DNA of 56,411 nucleotides from Hypsibius dujardini (Eukaryota > Tardigrada > Eutardigrada > Parachela > Hypsibiidae). Made by a program: the position numbers and the translations under genes. The number at the start of each line of letters is the position of its first letter. The stretch's first letter is position 1. Positions 23,110 through 35,454 of this stretch are shown piece by piece. The notes under the pieces are model-generated. The model saw nothing but the letters and a program-made list of their open reading frames with translations, was not told the origin of the DNA and did not search any database. The DNA is taken from NCBI GenBank assembly GCA_001579985.1, contig LRSR01011478.1:1-56411 (forward strand), given 5' to 3'.

Positions 23110-23505
23110 GTACACACATGGCCATATTACAGCGCTACCTGAATCAAGCCATTTAGCTCGCCCAGTGCATTCAGGTACGCAGTGACCGTGCCAAATGGCT
23201 TAATTCGGGTAGCGTTATAATAAGGCCACATATGTGTATAGTACACACGTGGCCATATTACAGCACTATCCGCATCAAGCCATTTAGCTCGCCCAGTGCA
23301 TTCAGGTACGCAGTGACCGTGACAAATGGCTTAATTCGGGTAGCGTTATAAAAGGCCATATTTGTGTATAGTACACACGTGGCCGTATTATAGCGCTACC
23401 TGAATTAAGCCAGTTAGATCGCTTAGTCGTTCAGGTATGCAGTGCAGTATACTGACCAAATGGCTTAATTCGGGTAGCACTGTAATATGGCCACATGTGT
23501 ATACC
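23110..23505. repeat. Three tandem copies of a palindromic unit of about 131 bp
   Basis: Units start at about 23110, 23241 and 23371. Each begins TACACAC(A/G)TGGCC(A/G)TATTA and the CTACCTGAAT(C)AAGCCATTT block. Each then returns as the inverted AAATGGCTTAATTCGGGTAGC block and a TGGCCACAT..GTGTATA end. A unit would therefore fold into one hairpin with a GC-richer loop (GCTCGCCCAGTGCATTCAGG). This is probably a tandemly amplified MITE. Confidence 0.85.
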
Positions 23506-23997
23506 ACGAGAGTACTGTCTAATGGGTGTGTGAATTATTCGGTTGGGTCGCACCTTAGAGAACGCTCAGACAAATTCAATTATACATGTATCTGGGATGC
23601 AGGACGGTTGGTTGGCTTAATTGGTGCGCCACTCGATAATGCCGTGTGAGCAGGTGTGCTTCACGGGAAGCAATACCCAAGGACTTTTGCGTAATTGCTT
23701 GTAATCGTTCCCCGAGCCGGAAGGGAAGGGGGTTGTTAATGATTGGTAATGACAAGGCGTGCCAAACGGTTTAATCACTGCATGGCAAACAGACTGAGGT
23801 TTTTGCGACGCGAACAAGGCCGCTTTGTTCGGATGCACTCAGTGAAGAGAAATTACAGCACTAACGCATTACTGTATTAAAATATTAAACTGTATTGGAA
23901 AACGTGAGAAAACGCTGGTATTAGTAAGGATAAATAAATGAACGAAGTCGGACAAGACAAGACCGGAAATAGAATTCTGCCTTCCTACAAAATCAAA

Positions 23998-24317
23998 AGG
24001 CTTGTTCCCGAGAACAAGCCTTTCTTTGGACGAAATCAATTAATCGACTGATTGGCCTGTGATGGAGCAAAAGCTTATTCCCAGGAACAAGCCAATTATT
24101 GCAGAGAACAGGCCTTTTATTTTGACAAAATCAATGAATCGACTGATTAGTTGGTGACGGAGCAAAATGCTTGTTCGCGGGAACAAGCCAATTATTGCAG
24201 AGAACAGGCCTTTTTCGACAAAATCAATGAATCGACTGATTGGGTGGTGACGGAGCAAAATGCTTGTTCGCGGGAACAAGCTTTTATGTTGGCGAATCAA
24301 TTAATCGACTGATCGAA
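23998..24317. repeat. Tandem palindromic array 5' of NFXL1
   Basis: Repeated modules of a hairpin GGCTTGTTC-n4-GAACAAGCC (or GCTTGTTCGCGGGAACAAGC) joined to AATTATTGCAGAGAACAGGCC and then AATCAATGAATCGACTGATT plus GTGACGGAGCAAAAT. About four hairpins occur, the last ending about 130 bp before the NFXL1 start codon. It could lie in the promoter or the 5'UTR. Confidence 0.85.
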
Positions 24318-24444
24318 CCGTGCTTGCGGGAAGAGTCAGCAAACTGCAAGCAGCTTTTTTGTTTTCGCATTTTTCTAGTTTCCATTTCGGAAGTGTTGAC
24401 CACTGCCTTACGTTTCTACAGAATTAACCGGTGAAATCTGCCAA

Positions 24445-26097
24445 ATGGCTAACCGTTCCACTCAGTCGTGGATTAATTTTCGTCCTCCCGCTCCGGCTCC
24501 AGCAGCAGCATCTGCACCTGCAACCAGTAAAAATTCCTTCCCTCGCTCAGGTCCACGTGCCGCACTGCGGCAGTCCGCGCCGCTTCCGCCTGCCGCCGCC
24601 GGCAATCAAGGTGCGAAGACCTGAAATCTCATGCGCAAAAACCTTCGGGGAATGCAATGTGGGCTTCTATTTTAAAAAAAATATTTCAGGCTACTCTAAC
24701 GCGGAGCGTTTTAACGCAATCGCACGGCAGAACCAGGAGGGCATCACTCGCAAGTTGGCCCAACTGCAGGATGTTTACGGCAACGCCAGCGGCAGTGACG
24801 AAGAGGAGCCGCAGGAGAAGCGAGCCGAGATTTTGGAGGCGATGCTGCGAAATTACAAGGCGGATGACGATGATGATGGCGGAGAAGGGAAAAATGTCCG
24901 GCGGCTGTTGGAGAATGCCACGTCGGCAAACACATTGACTTGCTTGATCTGCATCAGCACTATTAAAAAGAATGACGCGGTAAGGGGCGTGAGATAAATT
25001 TTACCTGGAATAAAACATCCATGTTGCTGTTGACCCGTTTGGCTGTTGAGTTCAAAGAATTTAAACGGCCCACATTACCGTTAGCTCTAGGCAGTCGATG
25101 GATCAGTTGATTGATGAGTTTGCTCTAGGCAGTCGGTTAGTCGATGAATCAGTTGATTGATCAGTTTGTTAGAGTCTTAATTCGCTATAGTTCTGCTCGA
25201 TTGATTGTACGATTGGCGTGATACGAGTTGTGAAAATTTAAAGATAGACATACGACCAGTCTCATATCGTTTAAAAATTCCTTGCGTTGTGCGAGATTGA
25301 TTTATTTTTCATTTTCTGATTGGTTGGTTGGCTGGTTGGTTGGTTGGTTGGAAGGAAGGAAGGAAGGAAGGAATGGAATACGAAATTTCCCTTAATTCAC
25401 CCATTGATTATATGGCCTTGTTCGCCTTGTTAGGCTTGTTCGGCCTTGTTATATGGCCTCTTTCGCTTTCAGATTTGGAACTGTTCAAATTGCTGTGCTT
25501 CGCTCCATCTGGCTTGTATTCAAAAGTGGGCGAAGGACGGAATCATCCGAACGTCGCAGCATTTATCGGACGAATTCTTTCCTGAGAAGGACCGTTTTTG
25601 GGGGTGGTAAGTAAAGGAAAGTTGGGCACTGAAAGTGTCGGTTCTTCCGCCAGGGTTGTGTCGGAGTTGCTGCCACGTTGGATCAACTCATTCGTACTTT
25701 GCAGTCCGAAATGCCGCTTTGAATTTCCATTGCGTGACGCTCCAACGCGTTATTACTGCTACTGTGGAAAAACCACAGATCCGAAAGGTGAAAGAAGAGG
25801 CTGGCCGTTTTACCTTCGTTCATTTTGCTGTAATCAATAACGTTTGACTATTTAACAGATGATCCGTGGATATTACCGCATTCTTGTGGCGAATTTTGTG
25901 GGAAAACTTTGAAAAGCGGATGTGCTCACAAATGTGTTCTAGTTTGTCACCCCGGTAAGGATCAAGGACTAAGTGAATGGATAATGGACGTTTAGACAGC
26001 CAGTCCTATAGGGAGACAAGTAGACATACAAAGAAAGAGGTAGGCAGGCAGGCGAACAGGCAGACATAGAAGCAGACAGAAAAACAGAAAAACAGAA

Positions 26098-26130
<33 letters not shown>

Positions 26131-27731
26131 CACAGACACACAGACACACAGACACACAGACACACAGACACACAGACAGACAGACACACAGATAGACAGA
26201 CAGACAAACAAAAAAACAAGCAAAAGACAGGCAGATATACCGACAGGCAGGCAGGCAGGCAGACACACAGACAGACAGGCAGACAGACACACAGACACAG
26301 AGAGACACAGAGGCACAGGCACAGGCAAGCAGACAGACAAGCAAATAGACAGGCAGACTTCCCGACAAGCAGGCAGGCAAAGGGAAAGGCAGAAAACGAG
26401 ACAGGCGAAGGTATAGAAGAAACCAAGTTGACCATCCTAAGGCCTTGAACATTTGTAGGTCCATGTCCACCCTGCCCAGCACAATGTCGAGTCAAATGTT
26501 TCTGCGGGCAACAACAAAAAGTGGTCCGTTGCGGGGGGAAGTCCTGGTGTTGCGGGAAGACATGCCAGAAAGCGATCAACTGTGGAAAACATCAGTGTCA
26601 GGAGCCTTGCCACGACGGCGAGTGCCCTCCGTGTGCGAAGAAAGTCTCCACGAAGTGTGCTTGTGGTCGTGAAACCGCTTTGCAGTTATGCCGTATCGGT
26701 GACTGGCATTGCCAACGGTAATGATCCGTTGGTCCTTTTTCACCTGCTGATGTAACTTTAATGTGGCATTCCTAGGGTCTGTGGGATGAAATTCGACTGT
26801 GGACTGCATTCGTGCAATAAAGTCTGCCACTCTGGAGACTGTGGTCCGTGTATCTTTAGTTTGCCGCGGTCGTGCCCGTGTGGCAAGACCAAATCTGTGA
26901 CTGACTGCTCGGCGGAGATCTCTCCCTGTGGGAATACTTGCGAAAAACCGGTCTGCCCCCTGCATTTCTGCCAGGAGGTAAACGATACATTTTCCTTTCC
27001 ATTGAAGCGATGATCATTGGAATTTCTTATACGGGATAGGGCCTTTTCCTTGTAGCCATGCCATCCCGGTGATTGTGGACCCTGTACGGAATCAATGAGT
27101 ACGTCTAATGTTTTTCTGTTTGTTTCGCCACTGTTTCTTCAGCCATTTGCCTATCTGGCTGACTGTCTGGTGTCTGTCTGGCTGACTGTCTGGCTGACTG
27201 TCTGCCTGTCTGTCTGGCTGACTGTCTGGCTGACTGTCTGGCTGACTGTCTGGCTGTGTATTTGTCAGCTTGCCTGTCTGTCTGTCTTTTGTCTGACTGA
27301 CTGGCCGTCGTTTTGTCTACTTGTCTGTTTATCTTCATATCTTGGACTGGACACGCTTAACACGCTCTTGTTTCTTCCTGCAGAAAAAACTTGTCCGTGC
27401 GGAGCGAAAACTAAACCGCTACCCTGTTCCAAAGTTTTCACCTGTGACTCTAAATGCAAATCTCAACGGAATTGTGGCCGTCATCCGTGCAACAAGCGTT
27501 GCTGTGCTGGCACTTGTCCACCTTGTGATCAGGTAAAGTTTCTGAAGTAATGTCCAAAATCAATTTCGATGAAAATCAAGTAGTTGAAAAAGTCTCTTCA
27601 TTCCTATAGATTTGCAGTCGCGTGCTGAATTGCCGCAATCACAAATGTGACAGCCTTTGCCATGCCGGTAGGAGCTAGATTTTTACCGTTGGTTTGTTTG
27701 TTGTCAGATAGACAGACAGACACGCAGACAT

Positions 27732-27766
<35 letters not shown>

Positions 27767-29695
27767 CGCAGACATACATGGAATCAGTCTTCCAGTATCC
27801 TAATATTCTTGAAATCTGCTACAGGTCCGTGTTACCCATGCACCCAAGTGGTGGAAGTCCTCTGTGCATGTGGTCGTACAAAAGTGGCGGTTCCATGCGG
27901 AAAGCAGGTGCAGTATAATCCGAAGACTGCGCCCGATGTCTTTCGAAGCTCAGTTTTGGTAAATTTTTGTGCTTCCTGTAGAGATCGACCAAACCACCGA
28001 AATGTAATCTTGCCTGTGAGATTCCACCGGAATGCCATCACCCCAGCCGTACACCCCACAGCTGCCATTTTGGGCGCTGCCCACCATGCACACAAATCTG
28101 CTCCATTCTCCAGCCGTGCGGTCATCACTGTCAAGCTAGGTGTCACTCCGCTGTGGAAGTCCTCGTTCGTAGCGACAAGGAGCGCCCGGCCGGTCCGTGG
28201 GAGTTAAAGAACAGCCCCGACTTGGAGATCCACGAGTATCCTTGTCCACCGTGCGAACAGCTGGTCAGGATGCCTTGTTTGGGTGGGCATGATGAGACGC
28301 CGATGAAGTGCTGTGAGAGTAGGGTGGTCAGTTGTGGGCGGCCCTGTGCGCGGAAGCTGGAATGCGGCAATCATGTCTGCCAATTGCCGTGTCATGAAGT
28401 TGAAAATCCGGAGGATTTGGAAAAGGCATGTGGAATTGGTTCTATTTTTGAGTGTTTGTTATCTCTATTTCTCTCTCTCTCTGGCTGGCTGGCTGGCTGG
28501 CTGGTTGTTTATTTGTCTGCCTAGTCTCTCTGTCTGTCTTTCTGGTATGTTTGGATGTCTGTGTCTGGCTATTGTAGTGTTCTGTTTAGTTGTCTGCCTG
28601 TCTGCCTGTCTTGTCTGCCTGTCTGTCCATGTGTTTTCTGTTTTGTCTTTCTGCCTATATGCCTTTGTCTCTCTGTTTGTTTGAATATCTGTTTAAGACT
28701 GTTGTCTGTCACGCTTGCTAAGGGTCTCATGCCATTTTATGCTACAGTTTGATTCCGCTTGTGACGAATGCTCGTCCCTCTGCACCTTTAAGAAACCCTG
28801 CGGCCATCCCTGCGTGCTCGCCTGCCATCGCGGCGATTGCCCGTCCTGCCCGGAGACTGTCCGTGTAAAGTGCCACTGCGGCGGGATGACGCTCAAGTTC
28901 TCGTGCGGCAAAGTGGCTCGCCTGACTCAGGCGGAGAAGAACGATGTGTTCTCCTGCAAGGTCCAGTGTCCGGCGCTCATGTTGTGCGACCATCCGTGCA
29001 CTCACCTGTGCCATCCGGCCGATCAGCCGCACAGCCTGCCCGCGGACTGCAAGAAAAAGTGTCCGTTGAAGTGTCCCTGCGGTCGTATCAGAGAGCAGCA
29101 TCAATGCGCGAAAGTTTTGGCCGGCTTTAAGTTGGTCTGCGACGAGGAGTGCCATGCCCAGGCAAAATCCAGAAAAGAGGTTTGTGCTTTTTCCGAATGA
29201 AAGACGGATCATGTTGGAAACAAGTCCGTCCGAACCGAAATCACTGATTGGCATTTTTTCATAATTAATCTTATTAATACATTTACTTAAACTAAAGTTG
29301 CTAAAAATTTGCAACGAAACTTACAAAACGTTTTGGTTTTTTTTAGCAAGCTAACAAACAAATTCACAGAAGCATTGCTTTTAATTTCATGTTTTAGTTA
29401 TCATTTGAACGACTGGTTTGTGGAAGTCTTCGCAGATATTTTCCTTTTCATTTCTGACTCGGGTTTTTTCGTCCAGGAGGAGGAAACCAAGATCAGATTA
29501 GCACGGGAATTGAAGGAGAAGGAAGAAGCGCTGTTGCAGGAACAGTACGATAAGAAGAAGGGGAAGAAGCGACCGAGAAATCGCTACCATGATGAGGAGG
29601 AGACGCCCTTCCTCAAGGAGCACTGGAAAAAGATTGCGGGCGTTGCGGCGGTCGTGGCTGTAGCGTTTATTGCATACATCATACAGACGGTCTAG
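24445..29695 (+). CDS. NFXL1: NFXL1, NF-X1-type zinc-finger protein with C-terminal membrane anchor
   Basis: Orthologue of NFX1-like 1: a RING-type finger, a long run of NF-X1 fingers, then one membrane helix. Early exons resolved in frame: 24445-24610, 24690-24979, 25473-25606, 25705-25787, 25859-25954, and a sixth starting 26459. The start ATG gives [20 protein letters not shown]. The RING-like part runs from [16 protein letters not shown] through [19 protein letters not shown] to [13 protein letters not shown]1 fingers follow ([58 protein letters not shown] and others) to about 29160. The last exon encodes a charged helix ([16 protein letters not shown]), a basic [11 protein letters not shown] stretch and the hydrophobic anchor [19 protein letters not shown] at the stop. 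This C-terminal anchor separates NFXL1 from NFX1. CAGA/CTGT arrays fill at least four introns. Confidence 0.93.
26010..26405. repeat. CAGA array in an NFXL1 intron
   Basis: Nearly 400 bp of CAGA with CACA, GGCA and CAAA variants, between the exons ending at 25954 and starting at 26459. Confidence 0.95.
27165..27345. repeat. CTGGCTGACTGT repeat in an NFXL1 intron
   Basis: A dodecamer-like unit GTCTGGCTGACT repeats about eight times, then decays into CTGT tetramers. Coding resumes near 27385 ([15 protein letters not shown]). Confidence 0.9.
27705..27780. repeat. CAGA array in an NFXL1 intron
   Basis: CAGACAGA with CACG and CATA variants, between exons encoding adjacent NF-X1 fingers. Confidence 0.95.
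28470..28700. repeat. CTGG/CTGT repeat in an NFXL1 intron
   Basis: Begins with CTCTCTCT and CTGGCTGG runs, then degenerate CTGT/CTGCC tetramers. It ends before the exon at about 28748 ([18 protein letters not shown]). Confidence 0.9.
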
Positions 29696-30743
29696 AGTCT
29701 GTGGCTCATTTTGGTTGCTTTCGCGGTTTGTCATGCTTTCGTTTTCGCTGTCCGGTATCCTTCGTTTGATTTGCATTCGTTCAGGTTGCATTCCGACTGG
29801 GCAATAATTTATTTATTTATCGGCATTACCGTTTGATGAGGATGCTACGACATCAAAATCAATTGTAATGAAAAAATACTGCCTGACCACCAGCCCGCTG
29901 ATTGTCTGCCTGTCTGTGTTGCCTGCTCATATGCTTATCAGTCTGCCTATCTGCCTGGTTTGTCTGACTGGCTGTCCGTACGGCCGTTTCTTGTCTATCT
30001 GTCTGTCTGCGCGGCCGTCTGCTAGTCTGCCTGTGTCTGCTCTGCTGTCTGCTTGCCTATCTGTCAGTAGGGCCGTCTGCTAGTCTGCCTGTGTCTGCGC
30101 GGCCGTCTGTTTGTTTGTCTGCCTGCTTGAATTTTCGCCAAGTCGTAGAACCGATCGCAAACAAGCTGTTGAACCATGCATTAAAGCACTTTCAGATCAG
30201 ACAATGAAAGAGCCGTTGGTTGCTTGAGTGGCCTTGGAGTTACCTCGTTTACTCAGCGCCGGACAAGTGCAACGCCCAGACGCCGAGCCGAACATTTAAC
30301 TAACAATAGGAACATACTCACAGAGAACACGATAGTGAAGGATACGTCAAAATCAAATCGGAGAAAAAATAGCGATAAAAAATGCTGAATTTTGTTCTTA
30401 GAAACCGCGCCGGAAAGATGCCTGGAACAAAATCCTTTTGCAGGAGGCTTATTACAACAAGAGGATATCACTTTGAGCAAGTGCAACACCGGCCATCAGG
30501 AAGGAAAAAAGGTTAGAAAAATACTTGTACAGCTGCCAGGATGCGCGGCTAGAGGAGTACAGCGCAACAGGAAGCACACGGGCACACATTTATGCGGGGC
30601 GCTTAAAGGATGGGAATTCATCTAGAAATAAAACAGAAAAAGCACTGGTTGGTTGATTATTCGGTTTGACGGTGCGTGAGATTCATGCAACATGCAGGGC
30701 AGAGAGAGAGCGGGGGAGGGGGGAAGGGCAGTTTAACACTCAA
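29696..30743. other. Intergenic region between convergent NFXL1 and PGAP2
   Basis: 3' flanks of two convergent genes. A degenerate CTGT/CTGCC repeat occupies about 29880-30125. The rest holds no recognisable gene or RNA. Confidence 0.6.
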
Positions 30744-32322
30744 TTAGTCAGTCAGTTCCCGGTGACCTCGAGTGTTCTTGGCCAGGAAGACGTAGTCCTT
30801 AAAGTCAAAGTACGCCGTTCCGTGAAAGAAGATGTTACTCAACACCACGAGGTATTCGCACAGCGCGAAGAGGGTATAAACTGTGTAATAAAGGAGAGAT
30901 AAGAACGTATCGATAAAAGTGTTTCCCTCGCCGTGATGGAAACGTGTCGTAACAGTTGTAGAAGTTTAAACAGGACTCGTACCTCCGGGTTCACAGTGCT
31001 TGTTGTGCCGGAAGAAGAAGTATAGGGACATAACGAATATGGTCCAATTGAAGACGGCCAGTCGGTGTTTCCACGTGAGGGAACGCCGGAGATCGACATC
31101 CTCGGGATCGCTGTCCCGGAGGTGCCGGAACAGGTACAGCGTAATGAGCATGTGGGCGATGGAGAAGACCATAAACGAGATGAACATCTTTTCGTGGACG
31201 CCTGTGAGCACAGAGCGTGGTGTTAGAATATTAAAATACTAGTAGACATATTGAGACAATTACTTTCGAGCCTCGAGGAATGAATTGCTCTGTGAAAATA
31301 ATGTAAACACAAAGTATTCAATCAATTAATCCAGCAATCAATCAATCAATGAGGTAAATAAATGCAAAGCATTCAATCAATTGATCCACCAATCATTCAA
31401 TCAATCACTAAAGTCCATAACAGGTTATGAATATTTTCCAGCTTCCAAGAGTAAATGAACCGCGCTGCAGACCAGATTCGGAGATCAATAAAAAAACACC
31501 ACTAACCATAATTTTCGGTAGATGAGACATAAGTTAACAGAAGCAGCGCCAATATTTCCAACATGTTGACGATACAGTTGACAGTTGCAGCCTTTCTGAG
31601 AAATTCATTGTTGCGGATGGACGCGAAAGAATTATAGAAATTGTAGTACATCAGCGAGACGAAAAGTCGGGGGGCGCTGTGAAAAGCCACACCCGTTCGC
31701 CTGCAACGGAGAAGCAAAACGCTGATGACAAAATAACGAGACCAACTATCCAAACTTGTACCCAATCAATCAATCAATCAATCAACCCCACAGAAGCAAT
31801 GCACCCTGCCTTGAAATGGCGCGACTTACCAAATATATCGTTGGGGCGTAAATCCCCCGATTGACGCACTCAAAGACGGCAAGTAGTTCCTTACCTAGAT
31901 AAATAAGTCGATGTTTTTATCCAAACAACGATTGAGAAACGCATAATAAAAGTGAAATCGATTTAAATGTAAGTCAATCAACTTCAACGTCAATCAATCA
32001 ATCAATCACGGAAATATCGATGAATAAAATTGTCAAGTCAGGAGATGAATCAAGCGATCGTTCTGTCTTAATATAACGGCAAACGAATATTTGGCCGAAA
32101 TCATTGAATTAAGCAACCATCAAGGGGGAGATTTAGCAATAACGTTAAACGAGGGATCTTACGACTTACCATGCAATGAGTGGCAACAGCGCGATCAAAT
32201 TCAAAAAACAAAGCCAAAAACACGCAGATGATGAGGCTGACTAAGGGAAGTGATAAGGTGGTGACGAATAAAAATTCAAATTTTATTGTCATCAAGGTAC
32301 CGTACGATCTGCCAAAAGCCAT
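30744..32322 (-). CDS. PGAP2: PGAP2, post-GPI attachment to proteins 2 (FRAG1 family)
   Basis: A multi-pass Golgi/ER membrane protein needed for fatty-acid remodelling of GPI anchors. Five exons join in frame to 270 residues (human about 254): 32170-32322, 31830-31894, 31507-31745, 30983-31201, 30744-30880. Family landmarks in order: first membrane helix FLFVTTLSLPLVSLIICVFL; EFDRAVATHC; RNYLPSLSASIGGFTPQRY; GVAFHSAPRLFVSLMYYNFY; LLLTYVSSTEN; GVHEKMFISFMVFSIAHMLI; WKHRLAVFNWTIF; FFFRHNKHCEPG; and VYTLFALCEYLVVLSNIFFH. All align with human PGAP2 (ATHC, NYLPSVSSAIG, HSAPRFLVA, LTYVSSSE, FRHNMYCEAG, YTIFAILEY). The gene is head to head with MRM1; the two start codons are 263 bp apart. Confidence 0.94.
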
Positions 32323-32585
32323 TTTAGATCTAGTTATATATTATATATATAGATTATATTTACAATATCAAATGGCTAGAGAAAAACAATCAAATTTAAT
32401 AAAAAAAAATCACTAACGAAGCAAACAAATTCCACATTTTTCGTTCTTTCAACTAGCAGTCCCGTTCTTCAAACTAGATTATCCGTTCATTAAACTAACT
32501 TACCGTTCTTCAAACCAGCTTTGTTGTTCGCAATCGCAACCTTGTTGCAATTGTTCGCGACTGTTTCTTAGTTTGCGACTTTGCC
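32323..32585. promoter_or_regulatory. Putative bidirectional promoter shared by PGAP2 and MRM1
   Basis: 263 bp separate divergent start codons. The PGAP2 side is very AT-rich (TATATATTATATATATAG at about 32335). The MRM1 side contains three tandem copies of about 21 bp, roughly CCGTTCTTCAAACTAGATTA, at about 32462-32520. That this is one promoter is inferred from spacing alone. Confidence 0.5.
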
Positions 32586-35416
32586 ATGGCGTCTCCATTT
32601 TCCGGAAAATTTTCTCCTGCCCTTGCAGGGATTTTCCGTATCCTTTGTCGCCCTAGATCAGTTCGACAGGCTTACGCGGAACCGTCCAGGCTCCATCGCG
32701 GAGGAGTTATCCAGTCACAGTGTGCTAAATCAACCTGGATTTCGGGAGATCTACTGGAGAATCCTCCGATAGAACAACAGCGAAATGGCACGACATCGAG
32801 CCGCACTGACGCGGAAAATGTTCATGGGCAAGCTAGAATGTTGCGCAAATCGGGAGACCCGGGAAGAATGAAGGAAGACAGGTCAGAGTTGTTCGCAAGT
32901 GGAGTATTGTTTCCGGTGTTGATAGTTGAACATGAGACATCGATTGATTGATATATTGTTTCAGTTGCTTGGTTCGTTTACAATGTGATTAATTGATTGA
33001 TGTATTGTTTCATTTGCTTGGTTCGTTTACGATGTAATCAATTGATTGATGTATTGTTGCAGTTGATTGGTTCGTTTACAATGTCATTGATTGATTGATG
33101 TATTGTTTCATTTGATTGGTTCACTTAGAAATGTGAGTGATTGATTGATGAATTGTTTAGTGTGCCTGTGGATTTGCCCAGTTTGTACAGTAAACCGAAA
33201 TAAAAAACGGGCTGCTATGTAATTTAATTTGCAGTTTTTGGTTTCTGGTTTTCATAAGTTTCATTCTTTCATATTTCAGAAAGGCTGGCAAAAGGAAGGT
33301 GACAGCGGAAGGAGACGACGTGGTATTTGGGATGAATCCGGTCGTGCTGGCCCTGCGACAACGGCGCCGTCGTTTCTTCCGCCTCTTCATCACCGAAGCG
33401 AAATCTCTCTCGCAGGAACCGTTGATGAGGGAAATTGTGCGACTTGCTGGGGAGATGAACATTCCGATGGTTAAAGTGGAACCGGCAGTGCTGCATACCC
33501 TTTCCTCAAACCGGCCTCATCAGGTTAGTTGGCTCACCGGAAGTAGTGTCCAATCAGGAAGGTTTGGTGCCGATTTTTGGACCCCCCCGTAAAGTAATAC
33601 CATAGGGCAATAATAACTAGATCGACTCAATAAGTCAATCAAGCACCCGATTCGCAGGTGCAGCCTTGTGGTGCCTCTACCTTTGCAACCAATCAAAACG
33701 GTTGCTTTTTACTGCTGCCATGACGTCACGATATCAAACCTTCCCGATTGTACAGTAGTGTTGGCTAAATAACCTATTGTGTTACTCTGCGTCCGTCAAA
33801 ATTGAAACAAAATTATAGTAATCAGTAAATCAACTAGCGAAGCTCCACCACTTGTTCTGTGGTCACTTTAAATCGTTTTAAAGTCACTGGTTGATTAGTT
33901 GATTGCGTTCCACTAACCCCTGCCCCGCCCCTTTTGCCCATCGCTCGGACCCTCCATTCAACTTTTTCGTGTCGCTTACTGTAGTAGTAGAATTTAATGT
34001 TAACTCCTTAATTTCCATCTAGAGAGTTTTATGAATCGGGACTTTACGAGTATTATACTTAATATTTTTGTCTTTTTTTAATTTTATATTTTGGTGTGTT
34101 GCAGGGGATTTGTCTGGATACTACGAGTCTTCTGCCCGAGCCGTTGGACTTCGATGCCTTGAAGAGAGAATTAAATACCGCTCTTCGTTCTGACCGAAAG
34201 TCGCAGTTATGGCTCTTTCTCGATTCTGTGATGGTAAGAGGTATTTTTTGTTTGCTGCAACACACTCCATCAGGAATTATATAATTTTCCATTTTAGGAT
34301 CCGATGAATTTCGGAGCAATTTTACGGTCGGCTTACTTTTTCGGCGTGGACCGAATTTTAATATTTAACGGGTGCGATATTTGATCGATCGATTGATTGA
34401 GGTATTATTTGATTAGATTTTGTCTTTAATGCGTTGTTTTCAATTGCAGTTGCCCGCTAACAGCAACAGTCAGCAAGGCCAGTGCCGGCATTATGGAGAT
34501 CATTCCGATTTCGGTTGTTGCGGATGAAAAGCGACAGCTGCCAACTTTTTTTACGGTAACATTTGAAGTGCTTTAAACCCTTTAGTATTTTATACACGCA
34601 TGGTCACAATTTTGGGTGGCACACTTAAGCCCAAAAGGGTGGTCCGAGTTCGAGCCAAATTAAGTCACCGCGCGCACTCGCTCTTGACCACAGCTGACCA
34701 TGCAGCCTTTACTCAATTGATCGATTGATTGAACTTGTTTATTTGGGCGGAATTTAGAGCAGCTTGCTCATTCTAATTTTTCCGCCGGGCCGAGCAGGAG
34801 AAAGTAGTGGCAAGCTCTAGCCAGGAGTGGCGCAAACTCAGACCACGTTGATGGCTCGAACTCTGCCATCCAAAATTATGTGTATATTTATTTATTTATT
34901 AATAATTATTTTTATTTATTTGAGTAGATGATTAAAGAGGCGAATTGGCAAGTTGTCGTGACAGGCAGCAAAAATGAGCTTGAAGAAGCCGCGAGTGTGG
35001 GAGGACAATCAAAACGGCGGACAATGGCGTCTCTCACGGCGAACGGGAACGTGCTTCTTGTTCTGGGTGGGTTTATACATACAGCGGAGCTTAGATGTAG
35101 TTTGTGATTACTTACCATTATGTTGCGTAGGAAATGAGCATGATGGGGTGAATCGTGAGATTCTCCGCTTCTCTGACCAGATGGTCTGCATTGATGCCGG
35201 AAAGGAGGATTTACTGGAGGATGCCAACTGTCTCAACGTTTCAGTTGCCGCAGGTACTTTTTCTTTATTCTGTCAAGTTGTATGCTAATGGGTGTTAGTA
35301 GCCAAACATGAAGATTGGCGATAATGCTAGAAAGACATGCCATTACAGACAACCAGCAGGAATGCACACAAGGACGCAGTCAGGAAGACAGACATACAGA
35401 TGGATAGGCAGGCGGG

Positions 35417-35454
<38 letters not shown>

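Larger units (their letters stand above)
22924..24444. other. Intergenic region between the GPCR and NFXL1
   Basis: Divergent promoter interval for the GPCR (-) and NFXL1 (+). It contains two separate arrays of palindromic units (23.11-23.50 and 24.00-24.32 kb). The remainder (about 23510-23990) has no recognisable gene. Confidence 0.6.

Noticed and set aside
26010-26405. Regularly spaced repeats as a possible CRISPR array
   Set aside because: Tetranucleotide microsatellite with no unique spacers, in an animal intron.
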